A stretch of DNA of 64,000 bases, taken from NCBI RefSeq assembly GCF_036785885.1, contig NC_092330.1, forward strand, positions 7,598,525 to 7,662,524, read 5' to 3'. This DNA is from Coffea arabica. Taxonomy: Eukaryota > Streptophyta > Magnoliopsida > Gentianales > Rubiaceae. The notes below the pieces were generated by a model. It worked only from the letters and a program-made list of their open reading frames with translations. It was not told the origin of the DNA and ran no database searches. The position numbers and the translations under genes were made by a program. Shown here in pieces: positions 1 through 10,224 of this stretch; position 1 is the stretch's first letter; the number at the start of each line of letters is the position of its first letter.

Positions 1-19
1 TTGTAACCCTAGTAGTGAG
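1..19. repeat. Right end of a truncated hAT-type MITE
   Basis: The window opens with the terminal bases of the same MITE family seen complete at 1378-1791: a CCCTA end followed by GTAGTGAG. The rest of this copy lies left of the window. Its right flank is the same as that of the complete copy, so the MITE end was duplicated together with the neighbouring DNA. Confidence 0.6.
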
Positions 20-577
20 GCTCCAAAACTTGCTTAATGGAGCTTTAAATACATATTTTGAATTTTTTATATCTATTAGTAATAGTTCACGTACTTTTGT
101 ACGTGATTGTAATATTTTAAAATATACTATTCTTTAGATACTAAAATTTTTTTGTGAAAATTTGATCATCAGCATCATAATATGTATTTTTATTTTACTT
201 ATTTTCTTTAGCCAGTTACTTTTAAAAATTTTATTAAATGGAAAGAGATAGAAAGCATTCCAATATAGTTAACATGTCCTTTAGAATGAACATGTCCTAT
301 AAATTTCTAAAGGATAGAAGTAATGTCAATGATGAATGGTATCAACTTAACCAAGGCAATACGGTTCAACAAGAATTTGATTGTAGCCGGAAACCTGGAA
401 CAATTCAGATATGCACGCAAAGCATCTTAACCAAATAGAGGTACGAATTGTTAGAGAAAAGTCATCAACCATATCTTTCCCAGAAAATGAGACGAATCAA
501 TTATATTCTTCTCTGAATGCTGCCATTATATTCACCTCCTCTCTCTCTCTTCTCCTTAATATAAACAAAAGAAAACA
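12..577 (+). repeat. Direct duplication, unit 1
   Basis: Bases 12-290 match 1792-2070, and bases 382-577 match 2926-3118, each nearly identical and in the same order and orientation. The two units differ in the middle, where unit 2 carries about 850 bp of extra DNA including the MITE at 2293-2712. Short open frames here have no recognisable product. Confidence 0.75.
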
Positions 578-1369
578 AGAGTAGATCTAGTTATTCGCCA
601 TAAAAATGGCGAAAATTAGTCTATTCTAACCATTTTATCATGAGAATGAGATTTGGTAAAATTGGAAATGAATCCCTAGTTAAACAAGAGTTGTAACTAA
701 GAGGTAAATCTATTTATTTGTATATTTTATGCCATAAGTGGAATCTATATCCCTAGACTCAAATATTTAGTGAATTTTCTTCATTGTTATCTTGCAAATA
801 TCTAGTTAAGACTAGTTAGATAGTAGTAATTATAACTTCTCTTGCTTAAATTGATTATTAGTCTACATAATAGTGTAAGTAAGGACCTAGTACTTGTACA
901 AGTTGCTCTCTGTGGGATTGACCCGACTTATTCCCTAAACTACTAGTTGACCTATATACTTGTAGTGAAACGGGAGTATTTCAGAATTAAACTTGTATTT
1001 ATATCAAAATACTGTCAATAACAGAACGTTATATGGTATTATGAATCGTGAGGAGGACAAAGTTTGTGCATAGTTTTGTTTAAATTCTTCAAAAAGGTCT
1101 ATCTATGCATGGTTGGTGTTCTAAATCTCTGTTGATTCTGGGATGTGACTAACCGATTGTTGTCCTATGATCATTTTTAGGTAGAAGTTGTTTCTTGATC
1201 TTATGCGAAAGTGCAGAAACAAAATTACTGAAAAGAAACTCAAAATCGAAAGAGATATTTGAATGAGAACATCGAGCTCCTCTTGTTACTTACAAGTTTG
1301 CTCGATCAAAACTCAATTCAAGCTCAAATAGCTCGAATATTTTAATGAGCTCAAGCGTAAGCGTTATCT
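578..1369. other. AT-rich intergenic DNA, possible LTR relic
   Basis: No credible gene is visible. The stretch near 900-1000, with a 'ctgtgggattgacccgac' motif, resembles the 3' part of some plant gypsy LTRs. This is weak and no partner LTR was found. Positions 1298-1370 carry scattered GCTCGA/GAGCTC motifs like those in the adjoining MITE. Confidence 0.3.
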
Positions 1370-1377
1370 GCAGTGAG

Positions 1378-1791
1378 TAGGGTTGCAAACAAACCGAATC
1401 GAGTCGAGTTTCGCCCTAATCGAGCCAATTTTCAACATAATTTTACGAAACTCAAATTCGAGCTCGAGCTCAAAATGTCAAACTCGATCTCGAGTTCGAC
1501 TCAAATTTGAGTCGAGCTGGAACTTAAAAAATAAAAAATAATTATTTTATTTTTTAAAAAAATAAATAAAATAATAATTTTTCTTAACAAATAATAAAAT
1601 ATTAAGGATATATATATACTTTTACTATTAAAATAAAAATCAATATATATACATATAAAATCGAGTTCAAGCCGACTTGCGAGCTAACGAATTTAATATT
1701 TTTGAACTCGAGTTCTACTTGATCAACTCGAACTCGAGCTCGAGCTCGAGCCGAGTTTGGACTCGAGCCTCTCCATTTGTTTGTAGCCCTA
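1378..1791. mobile_element. hAT-type MITE with GAGCTCGA-rich ends
   Basis: The 414-bp element starts TAGGGTTGCAAACAAA and ends with the near inverse, giving terminal inverted repeats of about 16 bp with two mismatches. It is flanked by 8-bp duplications GCAGTGAG (1370-1377) and GTAGTGAG (1792-1799), which differ at one base. An 8-bp duplication and TAGGG ends are typical of hAT elements. Many subterminal CTCGAG/GAGCTC motifs surround an AT-rich core. There is no transposase, so it is non-autonomous. Confidence 0.8.
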
Positions 1792-3118
1792 GTAGTGAGG
1801 CTTGAAAACTTGCTCAATGGTGCTTTAAAAACATATTTTGAATTTTTTATATCTATTAGTAATAGTTCACGTACTTTTGTATGTGATTGCAATATTTTAA
1901 AATATATTATTCTTTAGATACTAAAATTTTTTTGTGAAAATTTGATCATCAGCATCATAATATGTATTTTTATTTTACTTATTTTCTTTAGCCAGTTACT
2001 TTTAAAAATTTTATTAAATGGAAAGAGACAGAAAGCATTCCAACATAGTTAACATGTCCTTTAGAATGGAATTCGGAATCAAGAACCAAACACTTTTTGA
2101 TTTATATCTTGAACTCTATATATCAAATATTGATAATATCATGTTTTATCAAAATTATTATATATTCGTGATTCTATTGCATATAAATCACAATCATTAT
2201 AATTTTTTATAAAGGAATAATGTAATTGTGCTAGAAAAATAAACATACGTGGAATTTGTATTCTTTGTATTATGTTAATTCTATTTTTGCCAGGGTTAAA
2301 AAACAAAAAAGCCCACATGATAAACCTAATATACAGAAAAACCCCTCGTGATTTCAAAACGTATAGCATGACACTCCATACTTTGAACTAAATTGTAAAG
2401 GTGACGGAATCCGTTAAACTTAACGGAAATGGACGAAATGACCAACATGTCCTAATATAATTAAACAAAAGACAGCTCAAAAAATTTATTTGTTTTATTC
2501 TCTAAATAGAGAGAATTGAGAGTTAAGGGATAGGATAGGTATATTTGTTAAAAATCAGGTATAAAATTTTTTTTGGTTCCATTAAGTTTAACGGATTCGG
2601 TTATCTTTATAATTTAGTTCAAAGTATGAAGTGTCGTGTTGTACATTTTAAAACCATGGGGAGCTTCTCTGTGTATTAGATTTACCACCGAGGACTTTTT
2701 TGTTTTTTACCCTTTTGCCAATAATGAAATATAAATGATCCACCACGTAAAGTTTTTTGAACTTGTAAATTCTAACAATTGAAATTTCATAGATAGAGAT
2801 AGTTGGGATTTGTCTATTTTCCTTTTCTTTTATTCATATTTTTTAGCACAATCCAATGCAAAGCAAAAACAAGAAGTCTATTTTTTCACGCAAAGCAACA
2901 AGTCTTTTTTTCACCCAATCCAATGTAGCTGGAAACCTGGAACAATTCAGATATGCACGCAAAGCATCTTAACCAAATAGAGCTACGAATTGTTAGAGAA
3001 AAGTCATCAACCATATCTTTCCCAGAAAATGAGACGAATCAATTATATTCTTCTCTGAATGCTGCCATTATATTCACCCTCCTCCCTCTCTTCTCCTTAA
3101 ACAAAAGAAACAAATTAA
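1792..3118 (+). repeat. Direct duplication, unit 2
   Basis: This is the partner of 12-577. The homologous blocks are 1792-2070 and 2926-3118. The intervening stretch is specific to this unit and contains the MITE at 2293-2712. The distal part also belongs to the left arm of the large inverted repeat. Confidence 0.75.
2293..2712. mobile_element. MITE with long inverted repeats and 8-bp TSD
   Basis: The 420-bp element begins GGGTTAAAAAACAAAAAAG and ends with the inverse. The inverted arms are about 140-150 bp. It is flanked by a perfect 8-bp duplication TTTTGCCA (2285-2292 and 2713-2720). An 8-bp TSD fits hAT, although the termini are not canonical. There is no coding capacity. Its right half recurs, inverted, at 7611-7791 as part of the large inverted duplication. 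Confidence 0.8.
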
Positions 3119-3600
3119 GACTAATATAGGTTTGCAGGAGAGGGAAAGTTTGCTTCCATCTAATTGCAATCAATTGGGTGCATTTAAGTAAAGACTTATC
3201 CGTATGAAATTTCCATTGGTGCTATCATAACAAGTCTGGCAATGAACAAAGATAACAAACTTGGGGATGAGAGACGTGCTAGCTTAACGGTACCAAAAGA
3301 ATTTATGAAGGAAATAGTCTGCTTTTAATCATATAACAAAGAAAGTAAATTTTGTAGTCTTGTTTATGAAGGAAACGCTGCTCTATCTCTAATTCTCGTT
3401 TGTTTTTCCAAACACGTCTTTCAAGTTATAGACATTCCGTAGGAAAAACTCAATTTTCTTTTCATATAAAAGAAAGAGAAGAGTAAATGAAGGTTAAGAA
3501 ATTTGAATACTGGACGCAATATTCAATAATCCCCAGGGACCAGAGAATTTGAATCCGGATTTGAAGGCATAGAGTGACCAATAAGTTTCTTAGTTAGGTT
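2533..3600 (+). repeat. Large inverted repeat, left arm
   Basis: About 1,068 bp that recur reverse-complemented at 6723-7791 with very few differences. The outer end lies inside the MITE at 2293-2712. The inner end (3600) has no obvious feature on this side, but its partner end at 6723 touches a hAT terminus. Confidence 0.9.
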
Positions 3601-3814
3601 ACCATACCAAAGAAAATGTTCCTTAACAAATTCCCGTGTACTCTGTTGCTAACCCTAAGATTGGGTCCCCTTAATTCAATTGAAGATTGTTTTTCAACTA
3701 ATGGGTTTGTGGGTTAAATAAGTTAATTAGGCTGAGCGGAATTTAAAAGAAAAGCAAGAAATCAACTTTGGGAGCCCCATGAACTCATGTCTACTTACTA
3801 TTGGACTTGAAATC
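3119..3814. other. Intergenic DNA within and beside the inverted arm
   Basis: No gene is visible. Up to 3600 this is the left inverted arm. Bases 3660-3712 resemble 5320-5368, the flank of the hAT element, suggesting an older local duplication. Confidence 0.5.
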
Positions 3815-3852
<38 letters not shown>

Positions 3853-3862
3853 GTTATTGTTA
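3815..3862. repeat. (ATT)n microsatellite
   Basis: A run of ATT/TTA triplets with a few G interruptions at its right edge. It immediately precedes the 228-bp tandem array. Confidence 0.9.
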
Positions 3863-3863
3863 G

Positions 3864-4775
3864 TGTTTTTAACTTTTTCTGATTGCGATGCTGAGAATCT
3901 CTCCATAAAAAGATAAACTATTGTTGGAAATGAATTAATTGTTCGATATCTCACTTGTGGATTCGTGACAAATGGATTTATCACAAGATATTTTGTAATC
4001 AATTCTTTCCAAATGAGGTTGTTTTCCAATTTACAAGGTGGTTATTACGTGAAATTTGAAAGATGTCAAAGAATAGATATATGGAAAGTAGTGTTTTTAA
4101 CTTTTTCTGATTGCGATGTTGAGAATCTCTCCATAAAAAGATAAACTATTGTTGGAAATGAATTAATTGTTCGATATCTCACTTGTGGATTCGTGACAAA
4201 TGGATTTATCACAAGATATTTTGTAATCAATTCTTTCCAAATGAGGTTGTTTTCCAATTTACAAGGTGGTTATTACGTGAAATTTGAAAGATGTCAAAGA
4301 ATAGATATATGGAAAGTAGTGTTTTTAACTTTTTCTGATTGCGATGTTGAGAATCTCTCCATAAAAAGATAAACTATTGTTGGAAATGAATTAATTGTTC
4401 GATATCTCACTTGTGGATTCGTGACAAATGGATTTATCACAAGATATTTTGTAATCAATTCTTTCCAAATGAGGTTGTTTTCCAATTTACAAGTTGGTTA
4501 TTTCGTGAAATTTGAAAGATGTCAAAGAATAGATATATGGAAAGTAGTGTTTTTAACTTTTTCTGATTGCGATGTTGAGAATCTCTCCATAAAAAGATAA
4601 ACTATTGTTGGAAATGAATTAATTGTTCGATATCTCACTTGTGGATTCGTGACAAATGGATTTATCACAAGATATTTTGTAATCAATTCTTTCCAAATGA
4701 GGTTGTTTTCCAATTTACAAGTTGGTTATTTCGTGAAATTTGAAAGATGTCAAAAAATAGATATATGGAAAGTAG
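3864..4775 (-). repeat. 228-bp tandem repeat, four copies
   Basis: Four consecutive 228-bp units (3864-4091, 4092-4319, 4320-4547, 4548-4775) are almost identical, with a handful of substitutions. The period is a multiple of three, and units carry a minus-strand frame of 63 codons beginning MENNLIWKELITKYL and ending in a stop. I recognise no protein family. Identical peptides here follow from recent duplication and do not show that the frame is translated. Confidence 0.9.
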
Positions 4776-5368
4776 TTAACTGCATTACAATCATGGTGAT
4801 TTAATCTTAAATCTTTGCTATCTTTTTATTTATTTATTTTTTTCTAAATGTGTATATTCGGAATGATACATGCATGTGTGCAGCCAGTTGATAGTACATA
4901 TATACTTACATAAACTCGTATACCTCAAATGGTACACAACAAGGAAGAGAACTTCAGTGCTTCTCCAGATTTTGCTTAGCCAAGTTACTTAGTACTCGTT
5001 ATATAACCGTAAACTATATGTTCATATGTATAACTCAAAATTTTTTTATTTCATACATTTAGAAAATATGAATTATTTTCACATAACTTTTATAAATACA
5101 GGTAACAAATTTTTGGCATATTATACTTATCAAATAATGCTTCATTTTTTGAAATATTTAAAAAGTTTTATAACATAATGACTTAGCTTCCTAGTTTTTT
5201 TTTTATTCATAAAATAGCACCTATGAATATGGTTAACGTTTATGAATTTTACGCATAGGCATAATGAGTTGATAAATATTTAATAATTTTTCTTTTTCTG
5301 GGGCGCGCACCCACGTGTACCCATCCCGTTGTTCAGTTGAGGATTGTTTTTCACTAATAGGTGTATGG
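4776..5368. other. AT-rich intergenic DNA
   Basis: AT-rich sequence with no gene or RNA feature that I can support. It is bounded by the tandem array and the hAT element. Confidence 0.5.
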
Positions 5369-6722
5369 TAGGGGTGAGCAAACGGTACAAATTCGATAAT
5401 TCGGTTAGTTGAATTCGGTGAATTTGGTTATTTGACTTATAGAAATCTAAACCGCTTTTAATTTCAAATTGTCTATAACCGAATTCATTCGTAACCGATT
5501 TCGAATTCGGAAATGGTAATGAATTCGGTTAACCGAATTCATTTAAAAAAAACTGATTTTTTAAAAATTATTACTGATTTGATCCCCAAATTTATTCATA
5601 ATTTAACACATTACTTATGTTCTAATCATTTTGTCGTTTAATTTAATTGGCATTTATTTGATCACTTATACCTAGAATCCTTAGTCTATGATTTAAGGAA
5701 CACATAAAAAGTGATTAATTGAAACTAAAATAAACCTTAGACTATACAATGATTAGTGATAATTTATGAATTTATAATTTACAATGATTAATAATAAGTA
5801 ATATTAGTTACAAACTTACAAATTACAATGATTAGTGACAAGTTATACTAGTTACAAACTTATAATTTATTTCAAATCAAAATAAAACTTATTTACTTGC
5901 ATATGTTATTGTGAAAGTCAATACACTAATACATTGATTTGCAATTCATATGCATTTATTTACATTGCTTAGTTGTCTTGTCTATACTTAAAGCCTTAAG
6001 ATTAGTGAATAGAGAATATAAATTTTTATGTTAAATATGTAATGTAAATTTAAAGCACATTAATACTTGTAAGTTACAGGTTACGCATTCAAATATTCAA
6101 TAATTCAAACATGAATGATGTATCAAATTACCAATATCTAAATTCTAATTACTAATTATGTTTATTGTTTAATATTTAGTATTATACATATATGTATTAA
6201 TTATTATCTAATTCTCGTCATGTTACTCATGTATAAAATAATAAGAATTATAGTTATATTATATTGTTATGTATCACTATATATTTGTATTATTATAGTC
6301 ATATAACAATTAACAAATACTAAAATAATATATTGTACATTATTATATATTATTATTATTATAAGTACATGATAATACCATATACTAACTATTATTAATA
6401 ACATTTACCTATATAATATAATAATATATTAGTAGTATATACTAATACTAAATAGCATTTATCTATATATTATATAATTTTATAAACTAATTTGGTACTC
6501 GAATGCGGTAATGTGGTACCCTATTTCATTTTACCGAATTTGAATACGAAATCGGTTATTACCAAATTCATAATTTCATTACCTATTTCATACCATATTA
6601 GAATTCGTTGAATTCGATATGTACCGAATTTGTACCAAATTACCAAATACCCGATTTCAAATTACCAAATTAAATTTGAATTCGATTATGAATTCGGTCT
6701 GTATCGAATTTGCTCACCCCTA
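5369..6722. mobile_element. Non-autonomous hAT-like element
   Basis: The 1,354-bp element has inverted ends TAGGGGTGAGCAAA at 5369 and the inverse ending at 6722, with GAATTCGGT-type motifs repeated near both ends. No transposase frame is visible. The flanking octamers (GTGTATGG and AACCTAAC) do not match, so the usual 8-bp duplication is missing. The base after its right end is the first base of the right inverted arm. That suggests the flank was replaced by rearrangement. Confidence 0.75.
5746..5868. repeat. Short degenerate tandem repeat
   Basis: Three copies of a 35-44-bp unit starting ACAATGATTA (5746, 5781, 5825) lie inside the hAT-like element. They are AT-rich with no coding content. 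Confidence 0.6.
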
Positions 6723-7791
6723 AACCTAACTAAGAAACTTATTGGTCACTCTATGCCTTCAAATCCGGATTCAAATTCTCTGGTCCCTGGGGATTATTGA
6801 ATATTGCGTCCAGTATTCAAATTTCTTAACCTTCATTTACTCTTCTCTTTCTTTTATATGAAAAGAAAATTGAGTTTTTCCTACGGAATGTCTATAACTT
6901 GAAAGACGTGTTTGGAAAAACAAACGAGAATTAGAGATAGAGCAGCGTTTCCTTCATAAACAAGACTACAAAATTTACTTTCTTTGTTATATGATTAAAA
7001 GCAGACTATTTCCTTCATAAATTCTTTTGGTACCGTTAAGCTAGCACGTCTCTCATCCCCAAGTTTGTTATCTTTGTTCATTGCCAGACTTGTTATGATA
7101 GCACCAATGGAAATTTCATACGGATAAGTCTTTACTTAAATGCACCCAATTGATTGCAATTAGATGGAAGCAAACTTTCCCTCTCCTGCAAACCTATATT
7201 AGTCTTAATTTGTTTCTTTTGTTTAAGGAGAAGAGAGGGAGGAGGGTGAATATAATGGCAGCATTCAGAGAAGAATATAATTGATTCGTCTCATTTTCTG
7301 GGAAAGATATGGTTGATGACTTTTCTCTAACAATTCGTAGCTCTATTTGGTTAAGATGCTTTGCGTGCATATCTGAATTGTTCCAGGTTTCCAGCTACAT
7401 TGGATTGGGTGAAAAAAAGACTTGTTGCTTTGCGTGAAAAAATAGACTTCTTGTTTTTGCTTTGCATTGGATTGTGCTAAAAAATATGAATAAAAGAAAA
7501 GGAAAATAGACAAATCCCAACTATCTCTATCTATGAAATTTCAATTGTTAGAATTTACAAGTTCAAAAAACTTTACGTGGTGGATCATTTATATTTCATT
7601 ATTGGCAAAAGGGTAAAAAACAAAAAAGTCCTCGGTGGTAAATCTAATACACAGAGAAGCTCCCCATGGTTTCAAAATGTACAACACGACACTTCATACT
7701 TTGAACTAAATTATAAAGATAACCGAATCTGTTAAACTTAATGGAACCAAAAAAATTTTTATACCTGATTTTTAACAAATATACCTATCCT
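6723..7791 (-). repeat. Large inverted repeat, right arm
   Basis: Reverse complement of 2533-3600, about 1.07 kb, nearly identical. The spacer between the arms is 3,122 bp. The arm begins directly at the hAT terminus and ends with half of the MITE seen whole at 2293-2712. Confidence 0.9.
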
Positions 7792-8981
7792 GTGCCTCAA
7801 AGTAATCTTTTTGTCTTCCTTTTGTCTGCAATAGACGAAAACAAAACCTAACATTTTCCTTCTTCTTCACTTAACTTTTGGTTCTCTGATAACACATGAA
7901 ATTAACAAGAAAACAAAAAAAAAAGAGAGAGAGGAGTTCTTATTCGACAACTACAAAGCATTTGGACCCTAGTTAATTATTAGTACCAAACCAGGTTTCC
8001 AATTTCATTATTGTTCCAAAATTTTTTTGTTGATTATCTTTTTATTTTTGGAAATTGTTTGTATATCTAGTTTAGAGTACTATAAATATGAAAGTTTTAA
8101 TTCATTTAATTTTGAAAAAAGGGTACTATTTATAATCAATTATTTTTGTATAGGTTGTTTCATATATTTTATTAATATATTTGTTTAACTTTTTTAGTAT
8201 CTAATGTACTAAGTTATTTAATTATTTAGGAATTCTTAGAAGAGAAGCAAACTCTCATTAGGAAACCACAAGAAAGACTCTAGTACAATAATAAAGAACA
8301 AAATAATTCATGGGAGGAAAGCTAAGGAGAAAGAAGTTCAGTTTACAAAGAGATAAAAGTTAGGAAGAAAGCAAAGCCAAAAATTTATACTCTATCTCAA
8401 AATGTTTTAAATGTTTATTTATCTCTCTCTATATAAACCTATTAGCACTTTAGCTATTAAGAAAATTTTATTTTCCACTCAACTAATAAGATGTGAATTA
8501 TGACATACCACTCAAATTTCATGATTTTTGCCAAATTGAAATTCCTTTTTTTGTAAGATAATATCAAAAGATTAAAGCTTAATTTGGCTATGACTATGTT
8601 GGTGTCTAGCACATGTCACCAAAACTACAATATTATAGCTCATATTGGTACATAAGAAGGATCTATAATTTTGTCAATTTTTTACAAATCGAGCAAGCAA
8701 GTGAATTTTGAATAGCTTAATATCCTCGATCAATATTTATAAGTATGTAATTTTTGCAACACTTAATACTTTTGAAGCAATATCTCAATCTCATTCTTGT
8801 CCAATTGAAAGCGTTAAAAACAAAATGGAGTGCTAGTTTATATAGATAGTATTAAGTGGAGCACAAAAGAAATGGAACAATTTTGATAATATTACGGGGC
8901 AATAATTATTAGTGATATTTCCTTTATTGCTATTTGTTTTTTCTTTTTTCCTGAAAGGATATGATGGTGAGTTATTTGTTC
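7792..8981. other. AT-rich intergenic DNA
   Basis: No gene, RNA or clear transposon is visible on either strand. There is an A-rich run with GAGAGA near 7910-7935. Confidence 0.5.
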
Positions 8982-9130
8982 ATTAATTATTGGATTATTA
9001 TCACTTTATCCTCTTAAAACTATGTCACTACTATCAAGTTACCTCCTAACGTTATCTTTTAGTCACTTTACCCTTATAGGTAATTCAACTCAGCATATTA
9101 ATTTTTTTTTCAACACAAACGAATCAATAA

Positions 9131-9138
9131 CTTTTATT
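9131..9138 (-). terminator. Poly(A) signal of the retrocopy
   Basis: The minus strand reads AATAAAAG about 20 nt before the fossil poly(A) tract at 9102-9110, which is correct spacing for the source mRNA's cleavage signal. Confidence 0.6.
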
Positions 9139-9319
9139 GATGTAGACTAATAAAAGAACAAATACTAATACGGCCTTCTCTACAAATCAAGAACTTTTAT
9201 TAAAAAAAGAATAGATACTAATACGACCTTTTATTTAATCTATACTAATATTCTATTTTAAAGTCTAAAACATTGAGACATTTATATTATTAGTCTAAAA
9301 TAAACAGCCACATCAAACT

Positions 9320-9964
9320 CTAATTCTGGCCAGCCGGAGGTTTATTGGTTAGAGGCCCAGGAGGACATTTGGCTGGAGGACTTGGAGGGGGCTTTGTCGC
9401 CGGATGGAGCGGATGGAGTGCCAGTGGCGGTGGATGAGGAAAAGGCCATGGAAACGGAAGATGAGGAAATGGAAGATGAGGAAATGGAAAACCTTGTGGA
9501 GGACTTGGAGGGGCTTTGCCACCGGATGGAGGAGGAGTGCCAGCGGCAGGTGTATGAGGAAAAGGCCATGGAAACGGAAGATGTGGAAAACCTTGTGGAG
9601 GACTTGGAGGGCTCTTGCTGCCATCACCACCAGATGGTGGTGGAGGTTGCTGAGGAAATGGAAAACCACCGATGCCAGGGAGTGGAGGAAAAGGCGATAT
9701 AATTGGAAGTGGAGGAAAATGCCATGGAAATGGGAAAAAGATTGGGGGAGGAAAAAATAGGAGTTCGAAATGGATGTCATTGTCATGGATGCCATTGTTG
9801 TTCATCTTGCTTGCAACATTCTCTGCGTACTTTTGATAGGCGGCTAAGTAATTGCTATAAAATGCTGCAGTTTGTTTAGCATCAGAGTCTATGGCTATAC
9901 CACTAATGAGCAAACCCACGAAGCAAACGAAGAAAAGAAAGGAGACTGAGGTTTTACTGCTCAT
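9320..9964 (-). CDS. Secreted proline-rich protein (intact, retroposed)
   Basis: A 214-residue protein. Residues 1-24 look like a signal peptide (SVSFLFFVCFVGLLISG hydrophobic core), with cleavage likely near A24. Residues 25-70 form a short non-repetitive region ending near the first PPP motif. The rest is proline-rich with repeated PPSPPQGF and HLPFPWPFPH motifs and many Pro-Phe pairs. This composition fits an extracellular or cell-wall proline-rich protein, but I recognise no specific family or catalytic domain. The ATG at 9962-9964 is the first in the transcript, 43 nt from its 5' end. No stops or frameshifts are present. The copy carries no obvious promoter of its own, so any expression would depend on the host element or flanking DNA. 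Antisense open frames over this gene follow from its biased composition. Confidence 0.7.
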   Translation of the reverse strand: MSSKTSVSFLFFVCFVGLLISGIAIDSDAKQTAAFYSNYLAAYQKYAENVASKMNNNGIHDNDIHFELLFFPPPIFFPFPWHFPPLPIISPFPPLPGIGGFPFPQQPPPPSGGDGSKSPPSPPQGFPHLPFPWPFPHTPAAGTPPPSGGKAPPSPPQGFPFPHLPFPHLPFPWPFPHPPPLALHPLHPATKPPPSPPAKCPPGPLTNKPPAGQN

Positions 9965-10224
9965 GATGGCTATTTTGATGTTAAGTTTGGAGAGGAGTTC
10001 TTGATGTAACTCAGCATATTAATAAATTTTGAACAAAAATATCCTTTTATTTTATAGTATTACTGCATTGTTATTATCACTTTACCCTTTCAATTATAGT
10101 GATTCAATCACTTTACTTTCTAACATTATTTTTTCTAGGTGTTTAACCCCATTGTTAATCTAACTTTTTTTTTTTATCAGAACTATGGTTTTATTAAAGG
10201 CAAGAAAACCAAAGTACACAGGCT

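Larger units (their letters stand above)
9103..10007 (-). other. Processed retrocopy of a proline-rich protein mRNA
   Basis: The segment has the hallmarks of reverse transcription of a mature mRNA. It is flanked by a perfect 16-bp duplication AACTCAGCATATTAAT (9087-9102 and 10008-10023). A run of Ts at 9102-9110, which is a poly(A) tail on the minus strand, sits at the 3' end. An AATAAA signal lies about 22 nt before it. The coding frame is uninterrupted by introns, with a 43-nt 5' leader and a 3' UTR of about 210 nt. Target-primed insertion by an L1 LINE is the likely mechanism; plant-type L1 sequence lies next door. Confidence 0.8.

Noticed and set aside
4066..4713. Three identical 63-codon minus-strand frames
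   Set aside because: They are simply units of the tandem repeat; identity reflects recent duplication and there is no known protein match.
3864..4775. CRISPR-like direct repeats
   Set aside because: Units are 228 bp with no distinct spacers, and the context is a plant nuclear genome.
9382..9760. Two overlapping plus-strand open frames of 106 and 118 codons
   Set aside because: They are antisense shadows of the proline-rich gene; its CCN-rich codons leave all frames open.
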